Source: Solirubrobacterales bacterium 67-14 (GTDB lineage: Bacteria > Actinomycetota > Thermoleophilia > Solirubrobacterales > 70-9). From it: a stretch of DNA of 64,000 bases. Below are positions 44,072 through 53,556 of the stretch, piece by piece. A program made the translations under genes and the position numbers. How positions within the stretch are numbered: the first letter of the stretch is position 1; each line of letters opens with the position of its first letter. The notes below the pieces were generated by a model. The model was not told where the DNA came from. It worked only from the letters and a program-made list of their open reading frames with translations, and made no database searches. The stretch spans positions 248,228 through 312,227 of the forward strand of contig MKST01000007.1 in NCBI GenBank assembly GCA_001897355.1, in the 5' to 3' direction.

Positions 44072-45097
44072 TTACGTTCGCGCGTTGCCGATCCCGAGTG
44101 AACCGGCGTCGGGTTCACCGCCCTCTGCCGGGGCCGGAGGATCACTCGCATCTGCTGGATCGGCCGGGGCTCCGGCATCCTCGAGACCATCGAGGAACTC
44201 GGCCGAAGGGACGAAGAAGAGGCTGCCCGTGATCGCCGTGGAGAAGTCGAGGATGCGGTCGTGGTTGCCCGGCGGGACGCCGATGAACATGCGCTCCAGC
44301 ATCAATTCGGTCACCCCGACATCCCCGGCATAGCCGATGAAATAGGTGCCGAACTCGGCTTCGCCGACCCGGCCGAAGGGCATGTTGAAGCGCATGATCT
44401 GACGCTCCTCCCCGTTCTCGTCCTCGATCACGTTGAGCACGAGGTGGGAGTTGGAGGCCTTGTCTTCGTCGGGGAACTCGACGTCATCGAGCTTGGTCCG
44501 GCCGAAGGCTTGCTCCTGGTCCTCGACCGTCAGCCGGTTCCAGGCGGTGAGGTCGTGAAGGTATTTCTGGACGATCAGGTAGCTGCCGCCCTCGAAACCC
44601 GGCTCCTCCTCGCCGACCAGGGCGGCCGCCGGCGCCTCGTAGGGCTCCGGGTTCTCGGTGCCGTCGACGAAACCGAGCAGGTCACGTTCGTCGAATGACT
44701 TGAACCCGTGGACCTCGTCGACGACCCGGGCCACGCCTTCGAGCCGATCGTTCAGCAGCTGCGCCAACTCGAAGCACATGTCCATCCGGGTCGCCCGGAT
44801 GTGGAAGAAGAGATCACCGGGGGTCGAGGGCGCGGCATGGGTCTCGCCGCGGAGCTCCTTGAAGGGGTGGAGCCCGGCCGGCTTCGGGGGACCGAGCATC
44901 CTGTCCCAAAGGCCAGAGCCGATCCCGACCACGCAGGCAAGCCCACCTTCGGGGATCCGGAAACCGACCGAACGTTTCAGCCCGGGGACGTCGGCCAGGA
45001 GATCCTTCACGGTCTCCTCCCCACCCGGGTCGACGCAGACCGTCAGGAAGATCGCCGCGTCGGTGATCGGGCTGAGAATGTCCTGGGGTTGGCTCAC
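44072..45097 (-). CDS. DyP-type peroxidase with encapsulin cargo-loading peptide
   Basis: 341 aa with a GTG start. The DyP haem-site motif is GFVDGTENP (GxxDG, catalytic Asp145). The proximal His is likely His218 (SNSHLVLN) and the distal Arg is Arg236 (RQIMRFNMPF). After the catalytic domain, residues about 306-331 form a Pro/Ala/Glu-rich linker, and the protein ends in AGSLGIGNART. GSLGIG matches the encapsulin targeting peptides of actinobacterial DyP enzymes (DGSLGIGSLK type, from memory). It probably works inside an encapsulin shell, but no shell gene occurs in this window. No export signal. Confidence 0.92.
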   Translation of the reverse strand: MSQPQDILSPITDAAIFLTVCVDPGGEETVKDLLADVPGLKRSVGFRIPEGGLACVVGIGSGLWDRMLGPPKPAGLHPFKELRGETHAAPSTPGDLFFHIRATRMDMCFELAQLLNDRLEGVARVVDEVHGFKSFDERDLLGFVDGTENPEPYEAPAAALVGEEEPGFEGGSYLIVQKYLHDLTAWNRLTVEDQEQAFGRTKLDDVEFPDEDKASNSHLVLNVIEDENGEERQIMRFNMPFGRVGEAEFGTYFIGYAGDVGVTELMLERMFIGVPPGNHDRILDFSTAITGSLFFVPSAEFLDGLEDAGAPADPADASDPPAPAEGGEPDAGSLGIGNART

Positions 45098-45150
45098 GCA
45101 GGCAGGTTATCGCCGTTGGACGGCGCTTCCCAAGGCCCGGTACATGCTAA

Positions 45151-45166
45151 AAGTTGACGTGCGTCA
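45151..45166. promoter_or_regulatory. Shared promoter/operator motif AAGTTGACGTGCGTCA
   Basis: One mismatch from the 16-mer at 8990-9005, and 39 bp before the ATG at 45206. TTGACG with TACGGT about 17 bp on could form a promoter. The palindrome TGACG-YG-CGTCA overlaps the -35. Confidence 0.5.
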
Positions 45167-45205
45167 TATTTTTGTTACGGTAGGGACATCGACCAAGGGA
45201 GAGGC

Positions 45206-47938
45206 ATGTCCGGGATCCAATTCAGCAGAAAAAACACAGGCCACGCGGCACTGCTGGCCATCGCGGCGGTTGCCGTGCTCATCTTCCTCGCCTGCCTGAC
45301 CCAGATCACTCCAGCGGAAGCCCGCTCTCTCTACGTCGCCAACGGGCTCTCGGCCGGCCCCGGCACGCTGGGCCAGTTCGATCTCGGGGCCCAGGGGCAG
45401 CCACTGCCGCTCGATCCCGCGACGGTCGAAACCGGGGATGGCCCGCAGCACGTCGCCTTCACGCCCGACGGCCGTTTCGCCTACGCGACCGCGGCCGGGA
45501 CCGGCCAGCTCTTCGCCTTCCGGGTCGAACCTTCCGGCCGGCTCGCCCCGCTCGACCCTCCCGCGGTCGCGGCCGGGTTCGGCGCGCATGGCGTGGTGGT
45601 CAGCCCGGATGGCCGCTCTGCCTACGCCGGCAACCAGGAGGCGGGCAGCGTCACCCAGTACGACATCGCGGCCGACGGCACCCTCGCCCCCAAGAGCCCG
45701 GCGGCGATCGTCTCCGGCTCCGGCGAGTCCGGCCTCGCCATGGCCCCGAACGGACGCTCGGCCTACGTGACCAACCTCGCCGACAACTCAGTCGGGCAGT
45801 TCGCGGTCGACCGCGAGACCGGAGCCCTGAGCCAGAAGCCGCGGAGCAAGGTGGTAGTGCCCGCCGCCCCGAGCGGATTGGCCGCCGCCCCGGACGGACG
45901 CTCGCTCTACGTCGCCACCCTCGGCGGCAACATCTTCCAGTTCACGATCCTCGGCAACGGTGCGCTGAAACGCAAGGACCCGGCCAAGGTCAAGGCCGGG
46001 TTGGGCGCTTCGGGGGTCGCGATCACCGCTGACGGGAAGTTCCTCTACACGCCGAACAGCGGCCGCGACTCGGTTTCGCAGTTCCGCATCAACCAGCGCA
46101 GCGGCAACCTGAAGCCGCTGCGACCGGCCTCGATCCCGGTCGGCGAACGCCCCGAGGGGGTCGCGGTGGCGCCGGACGGACGCTCGCTCTACGTCGCGAT
46201 CGCCGGGGCCGACCAGGTCCGCTGGCTGACGATCGGCCGGACGGGTCGGCTGAGCGGGCAGTCCCGGACGCCACAGCCCTCTTCGCCGGGCCCGCATGGG
46301 GTGGCGGTCAGCCCCGATCAGAGCCCGATCGCCGCGCTCGACTCCGTTCGGGGCGGCATCACCGGGCGGAAGATAACCCTCAAGGCCGAGGGATCGTATG
46401 ACCCGGACGGCCGGATCACCCGCTACCGCTGGCAGTTCGGCGATGGCCGCCGCAAGGTCACCTCTCGGCCCAAGGTCACCCACCGCTACCGGCAGCCGGG
46501 TTCCTTCGTGGTGCGTCTGACCGTGGTCGACGACGAGGGCTGCTCCAGCCGCTTCGTCTACACCGGCCAGTCGGCGCTCTGCAGCGGCGGCCCATCGAAG
46601 GCTTGGACCAGGGTGCCTGTCCGGCGCCGGGGGGCGAAACCGAAGCCGCGGCTCGACGGCGCCCTGAAACAACTTCGCGGACCGGCCGGATGCGTGCTCG
46701 ACGAGTCGGCCAGGGCGCGCCGCTGCATGAGCGCCAGGGCACTGAAGGAGCCCGGGCCGTTCCTCGGCTCGCGTGGCATCGCGATCAGCCCCGACGGGAA
46801 GAATGCCTACGTCGCCTCGTCCGGGAGCGACGCGATCGCGGTCTTCACCCGCGACCGGAAGACCGGCGTCCTCAGTCAGCCCGAAGGCGAGGCGGGCTGC
46901 ATCTCCGCCGATGTTTCGCTGGGCTGCGGACCGGCGGTAGGCCTCGAAGGGCCAGCCTCGGTCGCGGTCAGCCCGGACGGCACCAATGTTTACGCGGCAT
47001 CGGTCGACAGTGATTCGGTCACCGCCTTCTCCCGCAACTCCCACACCGGCGCTCTCGCCCAGCTGCCGGGCGGCGCGGGTTGCGTCAGCGAACTCTCGAT
47101 CGCGGGCTGTCGGGCCGGGCGAGGGCTCGACGGTGCCGACACCGTCGCCGTGAGCCCCGACGGCAGAAGCGTCTATGCCGGCGCCTTCCACGGCAGTGCG
47201 ATCGCGACCTTCGAGCGCGACGGATCGGGCGGGCTCACGCAGCCTGCCGACGAGCGGGGATGCCTGACCGCGGCGGCCACCGCCGGCTGCGGCACGGCGG
47301 CCGGCATCGGCGCGGTCGAAAGCCTGGCCGTCTCCCCCGACGGCAGCCGCGTCTTCGCGGCGGGGGCCGCTTCGAGCGCGGTCACCGCCTTCGTCCGTGA
47401 CGATTCGGGCAGCCTGACCCAGTCGGCGCAGGGCTGCATCTCGATCCCGGCCCCGGCCGGTTGCGTCCTGGGCCGTTCCGTACTCGGCGCAAACGCGGTC
47501 GAGGCCTCCCCGGATGGCAACAGCGTGTACGCCGTCTCCGCGATCAGCAGTTCCGTCACGGCCTTCGACGTCGTCACCGGAGGGATCGAGCAGCCGGCCG
47601 GCCCTCGCCGTTGCCTCGGCCCGACCGCTAAGCCCACCTGCCGGGCGGGCAACGGAATGGAAGTACCGGAGGCGGTCACGGTCTCACCGGACGGCCGGAA
47701 CATCTACCTGGCCTCCTTCGAGTCCTGGGCCGTGGTCAGCCTGGCCCGCAATGGAAACGGCGGCTTCCGCCAGCTCGCCGGCCGGGCCGGCTGCGTCTCG
47801 CCGGCCAGCGATGGCTGTGGCACCGGTCGCCGCCTGGCCGGAGCGGCCGGAATCGCGATCAGCCCCGACGGCCGCTTCGTCTATGTCACCTCATCGCTTG
47901 CCGACGCGGTCACGGTCTTCCGCCGCGCGACCGGCTGA
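45206..47938 (+). CDS. Secreted double YVTN/lactonase-like beta-propeller with PKD domain
   Basis: 910 aa with GGGAGAGG before the ATG. A signal/anchor helix (LLAIAAVAVLIFLACLTQI) precedes propeller 1 (about 40-370), whose blades read FTPDGRFAYAT, VSPDGRSAYAG, AAPDGRSLYVA. A PKD domain (about 372-445) has YDPDGRITRYRWQFGDG. Propeller 2 (about 470-905) has seven blades with VSPDG motifs, each preceded by a Cys-x7-10-Cys pair (GCISADVSLGCG, GCVSELSIAGCR). The fold matches 6-phosphogluconolactonase-like propellers, but no lactonase residues can be confirmed. Probably a surface-binding protein. Confidence 0.85.
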   Translation: MSGIQFSRKNTGHAALLAIAAVAVLIFLACLTQITPAEARSLYVANGLSAGPGTLGQFDLGAQGQPLPLDPATVETGDGPQHVAFTPDGRFAYATAAGTGQLFAFRVEPSGRLAPLDPPAVAAGFGAHGVVVSPDGRSAYAGNQEAGSVTQYDIAADGTLAPKSPAAIVSGSGESGLAMAPNGRSAYVTNLADNSVGQFAVDRETGALSQKPRSKVVVPAAPSGLAAAPDGRSLYVATLGGNIFQFTILGNGALKRKDPAKVKAGLGASGVAITADGKFLYTPNSGRDSVSQFRINQRSGNLKPLRPASIPVGERPEGVAVAPDGRSLYVAIAGADQVRWLTIGRTGRLSGQSRTPQPSSPGPHGVAVSPDQSPIAALDSVRGGITGRKITLKAEGSYDPDGRITRYRWQFGDGRRKVTSRPKVTHRYRQPGSFVVRLTVVDDEGCSSRFVYTGQSALCSGGPSKAWTRVPVRRRGAKPKPRLDGALKQLRGPAGCVLDESARARRCMSARALKEPGPFLGSRGIAISPDGKNAYVASSGSDAIAVFTRDRKTGVLSQPEGEAGCISADVSLGCGPAVGLEGPASVAVSPDGTNVYAASVDSDSVTAFSRNSHTGALAQLPGGAGCVSELSIAGCRAGRGLDGADTVAVSPDGRSVYAGAFHGSAIATFERDGSGGLTQPADERGCLTAAATAGCGTAAGIGAVESLAVSPDGSRVFAAGAASSAVTAFVRDDSGSLTQSAQGCISIPAPAGCVLGRSVLGANAVEASPDGNSVYAVSAISSSVTAFDVVTGGIEQPAGPRRCLGPTAKPTCRAGNGMEVPEAVTVSPDGRNIYLASFESWAVVSLARNGNGGFRQLAGRAGCVSPASDGCGTGRRLAGAAGIAISPDGRFVYVTSSLADAVTVFRRATG

Positions 47939-48035
47939 GCTTCGCCGCGCCGTCCCTGCGAAAAGGTGGCGAACAACTCGGCGGATCGCTTAGGGTCTTT
48001 CCAGACCAGAGCTCTACCAGGGAGGCGCGCCAAGC

Positions 48036-49781
48036 ATGTTGCTTCGATCGATCCGAATCGCCTTGGCGTCCGTGCTCGCGATCGTTGCCTCGGCAAGCCT
48101 GGCATCGTCTGCCACCGCTTACACGCTCGGCCCCTATCCAGGGTCACCGATCACCCTTCCCGATGTGGGTCAAGGCCAGCCGTACCCGCCGAACTTCACC
48201 CTCGGCAGCGCCGGTGGCAAGCTGTCCAGCATGACCGTCCAGATCAATGTCAGCCACACCTTCACCGGCGACATCGACCTGATGGTCGTCTCCCCTCAGG
48301 GCAAAGGGGTGATCCTGATGTCCGACAACTGCGGTAGCCAGGCCACCTCCGACATGTCTTTCCAGTTCAGCGATGCGGCCGCCTCCGAGCTCCCCGCGAC
48401 CGCGACCTGCAGTTCCGGGACCTACAAGCCGTCCAACTTCGCCAGCACCAACCCCGATGTCTTCCCCGACCCTGCCCCGGCCTCGCCGTCGTCCACCCTC
48501 AGCGTCTTCAACGGCTCGGACCCGACCGGGACCTGGCGGCTCTACGCGGTCGACGACGCGGCCGGCGATGCGGGGACGATCAATAGCTGGAGCATCACCT
48601 TCGAGATGACCAGCGCCGAGATCAGCATCCCCGAGTTCGATACCGACGGGACGGCCGGCCCCTATCCCTCGACCAAGACCTTCGAGACACCGCCGGGCCA
48701 GGTGGTTTCCGACGTCGAGGTGGAGATCCACGGGTTCGGCCACCAGTCACCCGAAGACGTGGACATGCTGCTCGCCGACGACAAGGGCGATGCCGCCGTG
48801 GTCATGTCCGATACCTGCGGAACCGACCCGCTCTACGACATGAACTGGTCCTTCTCGGACCTGCATCCGACCCTGCTCGGAAGCGGTCCCGGCGCCGACT
48901 GCTCCCCGAGCGACGTGATCCCGAGCAATTACCGGGCCGCCGCGAACTACGGAGTCAATCCGTCACCCGATGTCGACCGGTGGCCCTCCCCCGCCCCGAC
49001 GCCCCAGGAAGGGCGTCTGGACGAGGTCTTCGCCGGCCGCGAAGGCGGCAAGTGGAGCCTCTACGTGGTCGACGACCATCCGGGGGGATACGGATACATC
49101 AACGACTGGTCGCTCAACCTGACCACCCGGCCGGCGACCGTCACCGGCTTCGCCAAACCGACGCTCGAGTTGCCCGAAGGGAAAACCGGGCTCGCCGACG
49201 TCTTCAGGGACGGACCCAACCCGTACGGTCCAGCCACACTCACCGCGAGCGCGGAATCGGGCAGCGCCACGACGCGCAAGGACTTTTGGTTCCCGACGAG
49301 GAAGTTCCAGTTGGACCCCAAGCAACTTAGCGTGCAGTTCAGCGTGAGCGCGACCGATGACGGAATCGCCGAGAAAGCCGAGAATTTCAAGCTCGTCCTC
49401 TCCAACCCGGAAGGCGACGCCGGCGTGTCCGACGCGACGCGAAGCGTCCTGGTCACGATCCCCGCCTCGAAGAACGCAACCCTGAAGCTGGGCAAGCTGA
49501 AGTTGAAGAAGTCGAAGGGCACGGCCAGCCTGGTCGCCCGTATTTCCTCGCCCGGTCGGCTGGTGACCGCCGGCAAGGGCGTCAAGAAGTCGAGCAAGAA
49601 ACTGAAGAAGGCGGGCAAGGCCCGCCTGACGATTCGTCCGAAGGGCAAGGCGAAACGTTCACTCGCCAAGACCGGCAAGGCGAAGGTGAAGGCCCGAGTC
49701 ACCTACACCACCCTCGGTGGCAGGAAGGTCACCCAGACCCGCACCCTCACCCTTCGCGCACCTGTGCGTGATCGCCGATAA
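48036..49781 (+). CDS. Secreted protein with two P-domains (proprotein convertase type) and Calx-beta
   Basis: 581 aa; ATG with GGGAGG upstream and signal peptide ALASVLAIVASASLASSATA. Residues about 35-195 and 200-365 are duplicated P/Homo B-like domains: INVSHTFTGDIDLMVVSPQG with WRLYAVDDAAGDAGTINSWS, and IHGFGHQSPEDVDMLLADDKG with WSLYVVDDHPGGYGYINDWS. A Calx-beta-like domain (about 370-455) and a very Lys-rich C-terminal domain (KLGKLKLKKSKGT) follow. P-domains normally accompany subtilisin or metalloproteases, yet no protease domain is present. Likely a structural or binding surface protein. Confidence 0.82.
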   Translation: MLLRSIRIALASVLAIVASASLASSATAYTLGPYPGSPITLPDVGQGQPYPPNFTLGSAGGKLSSMTVQINVSHTFTGDIDLMVVSPQGKGVILMSDNCGSQATSDMSFQFSDAAASELPATATCSSGTYKPSNFASTNPDVFPDPAPASPSSTLSVFNGSDPTGTWRLYAVDDAAGDAGTINSWSITFEMTSAEISIPEFDTDGTAGPYPSTKTFETPPGQVVSDVEVEIHGFGHQSPEDVDMLLADDKGDAAVVMSDTCGTDPLYDMNWSFSDLHPTLLGSGPGADCSPSDVIPSNYRAAANYGVNPSPDVDRWPSPAPTPQEGRLDEVFAGREGGKWSLYVVDDHPGGYGYINDWSLNLTTRPATVTGFAKPTLELPEGKTGLADVFRDGPNPYGPATLTASAESGSATTRKDFWFPTRKFQLDPKQLSVQFSVSATDDGIAEKAENFKLVLSNPEGDAGVSDATRSVLVTIPASKNATLKLGKLKLKKSKGTASLVARISSPGRLVTAGKGVKKSSKKLKKAGKARLTIRPKGKAKRSLAKTGKAKVKARVTYTTLGGRKVTQTRTLTLRAPVRDRR

Positions 49782-50056
49782 GACCTCACGGCGCGGAACT
49801 GCCCGAAGGCGGGGTCGGCCCCGCTCAGCTCCAGCGGTCGTTGGCCATGACGCCGTCGCCCTCTTCGGGCTTCGAATTTACTGCGTATCGCGACACTTGC
49901 TGCTCCCTTTTCGAAGACTGGGTCTCTACCTTCCCCGGAATTGACCCGGTCAATCCCGCATCCGTTTCAACGCGATCGAGCAGTATGGGGCAAAACTCAG
50001 AAGCTCATGAGCGCTTTGCGCATGCGGTAAACTTGGCCTGGCAAGGGGGATGTGGG

Positions 50057-52147
50057 TCAGTAGAGCTTTTCGACGGTCAGGCTGCAGCTGATCTTCGAGC
50101 GATTGGGTGTGGTCGGGGCGAGCCGGACACCATTGCATTCGACCCGGGCGGACTGTCCACCTTGGATATTCACTCCTGGATCTTCGTTGCGAGCGAAACC
50201 CTCGCCGCTCGAGGACTGGTCCCGGAACCAGATCCTTGAACCACTCGAGCTGAAAACCGAAACCCTCGAGTTGAGTGACACCTGCTCGCCTTCGGTCCGG
50301 ATCTCGAGGGCGTGGTTTGACTCGGAACTTACGCTGCATACCTGTGCCGTGACCGGACAGGTTGCCTTCGCTTCGCAACCGATGTTGAACCGGCCTTCCG
50401 TTACTTCCGTGCCGATCCACTGCGGGGTTGAGCACTCGGCGAGCGTGCCGTTGGTGAGCGGCGTGGTGGTCACGGTCGGATCACCCGAATCGGGTGGGAA
50501 TTCCGGCGTCGGATCGGGGTCCGGATCCGGGTCCGGCTCGGGCTGAGGACCGCAGTCGTCGTCCACGATCTTGACTTTGCCAAAGTCCCGGCGCGACCTC
50601 TTGCCCGCCACTTTCTTACTCGTCCGCTTGATCACCCGCACCCGCGCCGTTTCGCTCGCTTCGCAGATCGAATCGTCGAGGGCCGTGAAAGTGATGGTCG
50701 CGACCATCGAACGGCCGGGCCGGCGGATCTTCAGCTTCGACCGGACCGGTTTCGTCCTGGCGGTGAAGTCGGTTCCGCGTCTCGCGGTCGACTGGATCAC
50801 GCCAACTCGGAAGACGCAGCGGCCGTAGCCGCGCTGGCACTTGAGCTTGACCTTGAGCTTGGCGGTCTCACCCTCCCCCACCGTCCAGTTCCCGACCTTG
50901 GTCGGCTTTATCGCGCGGTGCCCGGCCACCGAAGCCGAGATGCCCCGCTGTGTGGTGGCGGCCGGACTGGACCAGTCATCCTTCATGTGCGGGACGAGTT
51001 GCGACTGGACTTCCTCGTCGGTGCTGGGCTGTCCGGGGACATAATGTTCCTCGCCCGGGTTCGGGTCGTAATGGGTGCCCGGCCGCTGGATGAAGGTGAC
51101 CGGGAATCCGGCGTCCTTCAGCTTCTGGATCTCGCCGGTCACGGTGCCGATCGGATAGGTGGTGTCACCGGTGTGAGCGACATGCACGATCGGGAATTTC
51201 CAGGCGGCCGCCGCGATCGAGTCGCCGGCCGATGATTCAGTGTCGCGAAACGGCGCGGTATTGATCGCCAGCAGGCCGGCGAACGAGTTCGCGTTGTAGA
51301 AGGCCGTGCGGTACGAGAGGTCGCCTCCCGACGAGTAGCCGCCGATCACGACCCGGCGCGGGTCGATCTGGAACCGGGCGATCGCATCGGCGACCGCGGT
51401 CCGGACCCGGCGCGGCCCGCTGCTCATGCTCCAGCACTTACGCTCGGCCCCGTCCGGGGCGATCGCGATGTAGTTCATGTCGTCGTAGTAGTCCCCGACC
51501 ACCCAGAGGTCGCCTTCGCTTTGACCGCCACAGCCGTGTAGCCAGACCAGCAGACGGGTCGGCGTGTCTGCGTTGTAGTCGGTTGGCACGAAAGCCCAGT
51601 AATGACCGAGCGCATCGTCGATCTGGAACGGCTGCTCACGGGCCGGGATGCTCACCGGGGCGCAGTTCGGCGTGTCACAGGGTGGCGGCACCGGCTGGTC
51701 ACGGCCCGAACCGGTGCCGGGATCGCCCGCCGGGACCACGAGTTTGCCCACACGGCGGCAGTTGTTACCCTCACGCCGCTCGCGGACCTTCTTGCCCGGA
51801 TCGACGCAGACCCGCAATCCGTAGCTTCCGGCCGACAGCTTGCTGGTGGCGGCCCGGAACCGGATGACCTTCTTCCCGGAACGGCGCCGGGCAGGTACGG
51901 CGACCTTCTGCAGGAGCACCCCGCGGCCCGCCCGCTGGGCACGCAGTACGACGGCCGTGGCACCTGTCTTTCCCCGGTGGCGAACGGTGGCCCAGCCGGC
52001 GACGCCGGTGCTCGTGGCATGGACCTTGCCGGCGGGGACCGACAGGTCGGGAGCCACCTTGGCCGATGCGCCGGGAGCGAGGCAGGCGAGCAGCAGCGGG
52101 CCGGTGAAGAGGAAAACCAGCGAGCGAAGGACGGACGATGTGCGCAT
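50057..52147 (-). CDS. Secreted PHB-depolymerase/feruloyl-esterase-like hydrolase
   Basis: About 696 aa from ATG 52147 (MRTSSV); the ORF-track start adds 42 residues without a signal. A signal peptide (LRSLVFLFTGPLLLACLAPGASA) leads into a CARDB-like Ig domain (about 30-130). The alpha/beta hydrolase follows, with LLVWLHGCGGQ as oxyanion region, GGYSSGGD as nucleophile elbow and a late His in HVAHTGD or GTHYD. A Calx-beta-like domain (about 440-545), a DPDPDPDP linker and a C-terminal domain with cysteines complete it. It is related to PHB depolymerase or acetylxylan/feruloyl esterases (LpqC group) and should cleave polymer esters outside the cell. Confidence 0.82.
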   Translation of the reverse strand: MRTSSVLRSLVFLFTGPLLLACLAPGASAKVAPDLSVPAGKVHATSTGVAGWATVRHRGKTGATAVVLRAQRAGRGVLLQKVAVPARRRSGKKVIRFRAATSKLSAGSYGLRVCVDPGKKVRERREGNNCRRVGKLVVPAGDPGTGSGRDQPVPPPCDTPNCAPVSIPAREQPFQIDDALGHYWAFVPTDYNADTPTRLLVWLHGCGGQSEGDLWVVGDYYDDMNYIAIAPDGAERKCWSMSSGPRRVRTAVADAIARFQIDPRRVVIGGYSSGGDLSYRTAFYNANSFAGLLAINTAPFRDTESSAGDSIAAAAWKFPIVHVAHTGDTTYPIGTVTGEIQKLKDAGFPVTFIQRPGTHYDPNPGEEHYVPGQPSTDEEVQSQLVPHMKDDWSSPAATTQRGISASVAGHRAIKPTKVGNWTVGEGETAKLKVKLKCQRGYGRCVFRVGVIQSTARRGTDFTARTKPVRSKLKIRRPGRSMVATITFTALDDSICEASETARVRVIKRTSKKVAGKRSRRDFGKVKIVDDDCGPQPEPDPDPDPDPTPEFPPDSGDPTVTTTPLTNGTLAECSTPQWIGTEVTEGRFNIGCEAKATCPVTAQVCSVSSESNHALEIRTEGEQVSLNSRVSVFSSSGSRIWFRDQSSSGEGFARNEDPGVNIQGGQSARVECNGVRLAPTTPNRSKISCSLTVEKLY

Positions 52148-52269
52148 GGACGGACCTCGGTGGTGGTCGGGCCGGCTCCGGGGATCGGTGCCGGCGGTCG
52201 ATTGTTGCAAGGGAATGTCGCAGGGGCCGGATGAAGCGACCATGAAGGGCGGGTAGCCTGGGCCGCCGG

Positions 52270-53556
52270 TCATCCCTCGGCCAGGGGAATGCTCAGCCGG
52301 AAGCAGGCGCCAGGCTCGTCCTCGGCGGCCGGCAGGATCTCCAGGCTTCCGTCATGTGCCTCGGCGACCAGCCGCGCGATCGGCAGGCCGAGACCGGAGC
52401 CGCCCGCGGTGCCGCTGGCCCGGTGGAAACGGTCGAAGATCGCCACCCGCTGGGCTGGTGGCACCCCGGGGCCGCGGTCACGCACCTCGACCGTCGCCAC
52501 GCCCTCGCGGAGCGTCAGGGCGATGTCGATCTCGCCACCGACCGCGCCGTAGCGGATCGCGTTCTCGATCAGGTTGGCGACCGCGCGCGCGAGCAGCCGG
52601 TCGTCCGCCAGGACGACCGCTTCGCCGGCCGCCGACAGCCGCAGCTCCGCACCGGCGGCCTCGGCGCTCTCGCGGTACTCGTCGACCAGCCGTTCCAGTA
52701 GCAGGTCGAATCGCAGCGGTTCGCGCTCGAACCCGCCACGTCGGGAGTCGAGCCGAGCCAGCTCGAGCATGTCGGCGATCGTCCCCGAGGCGCGTTCGGC
52801 CGCCTGCTCGATCGCCCGCAGCGCCCCGACCGGGGCCTCCGGCGGAGGCGATGCGCCGATCTCGCGGAGCGCCTGCTCGGCCCGCGCCCGGATCACCGCG
52901 ACCGGCGTTCGCAGCTCATGGGCGGCGTCGGCCAGGAACGCCTCCTCGCGGTTCGCGACCACGGTCGCGGGACGGAGCGCCCGGCCGACCAGCAACCACC
53001 CGACCACGACCGTGACCAGCCAAATGACCAGCGCGGCCCCCGCCACCCAGAGCGAGGTAGACAGGTCGTCGGTGGCCTCCGCGAGCGGCTCGACCGCGGC
53101 GATCGCGGCGATCACGCTGTCGGTCCCTTCGACCGGGCTCACGGCCACGCGCACACGCTGGCCTCCGGTCCGGTCGGTGGCCAGCTGCAGCTGTCCGCCC
53201 TTGCGGACCCGCTCGTAGGCCCGGCGGGCAGCGGGCGGATCGAGCAGGTCGTCGGCGCCGGCGATGATCCGGCCGCGGGGATCGATCACCGCGACCGGTG
53301 CACCTGGCCGCCGGGCCGGCCCGAAGTAGCCGTCCGGCTGGCGATCCACCACCAGGTGGCTGGGGTCACCCTCCGGGTAGGCGAAGCCGCTGGCCGAGAG
53401 CGCGGTCCGCTCGACCAGACGGTCCTGCCGTTCCTGCCGCCGGTCCCCCGCCTCGATCACGAACAAGACGACCAGCACCAGCAGAACCACAACGGTGACC
53501 GCCGCGTAGGAGGCGGTCAGTCGCCGCCGCAGCCGACCCAGCTCGGTTGCGGTCAC
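52270..53556 (-). CDS. Sensor histidine kinase
   Basis: 428 aa with two membrane helices (about 15-35 and 165-190) bounding a periplasmic sensor of about 130 residues. The HisKA box is FLADAAHELRTPVAVIRARA with the phospho-accepting His. N box NLIENAIRYG, G1 VRDRGPGVP and G2 GSGLGLPIARL form the ATPase domain. There is no obvious HAMP. The GTG start overlaps the response regulator stop (GTGA), so they form a pair. The signal is unknown; neighbours suggest the cell surface or polysaccharide supply. Confidence 0.93.
   Translation of the reverse strand: MTATELGRLRRRLTASYAAVTVVVLLVLVVLFVIEAGDRRQERQDRLVERTALSASGFAYPEGDPSHLVVDRQPDGYFGPARRPGAPVAVIDPRGRIIAGADDLLDPPAARRAYERVRKGGQLQLATDRTGGQRVRVAVSPVEGTDSVIAAIAAVEPLAEATDDLSTSLWVAGAALVIWLVTVVVGWLLVGRALRPATVVANREEAFLADAAHELRTPVAVIRARAEQALREIGASPPPEAPVGALRAIEQAAERASGTIADMLELARLDSRRGGFEREPLRFDLLLERLVDEYRESAEAAGAELRLSAAGEAVVLADDRLLARAVANLIENAIRYGAVGGEIDIALTLREGVATVEVRDRGPGVPPAQRVAIFDRFHRASGTAGGSGLGLPIARLVAEAHDGSLEILPAAEDEPGACFRLSIPLAEG

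Noticed and set aside
49841-50239. 132-aa plus-strand ORF after the P-domain gene
   Set aside because: Overlaps the 3' end of the esterase gene antisense, with no ribosome binding site and no motif. The 275-bp gap 49782-50056 shows nothing else I can support.
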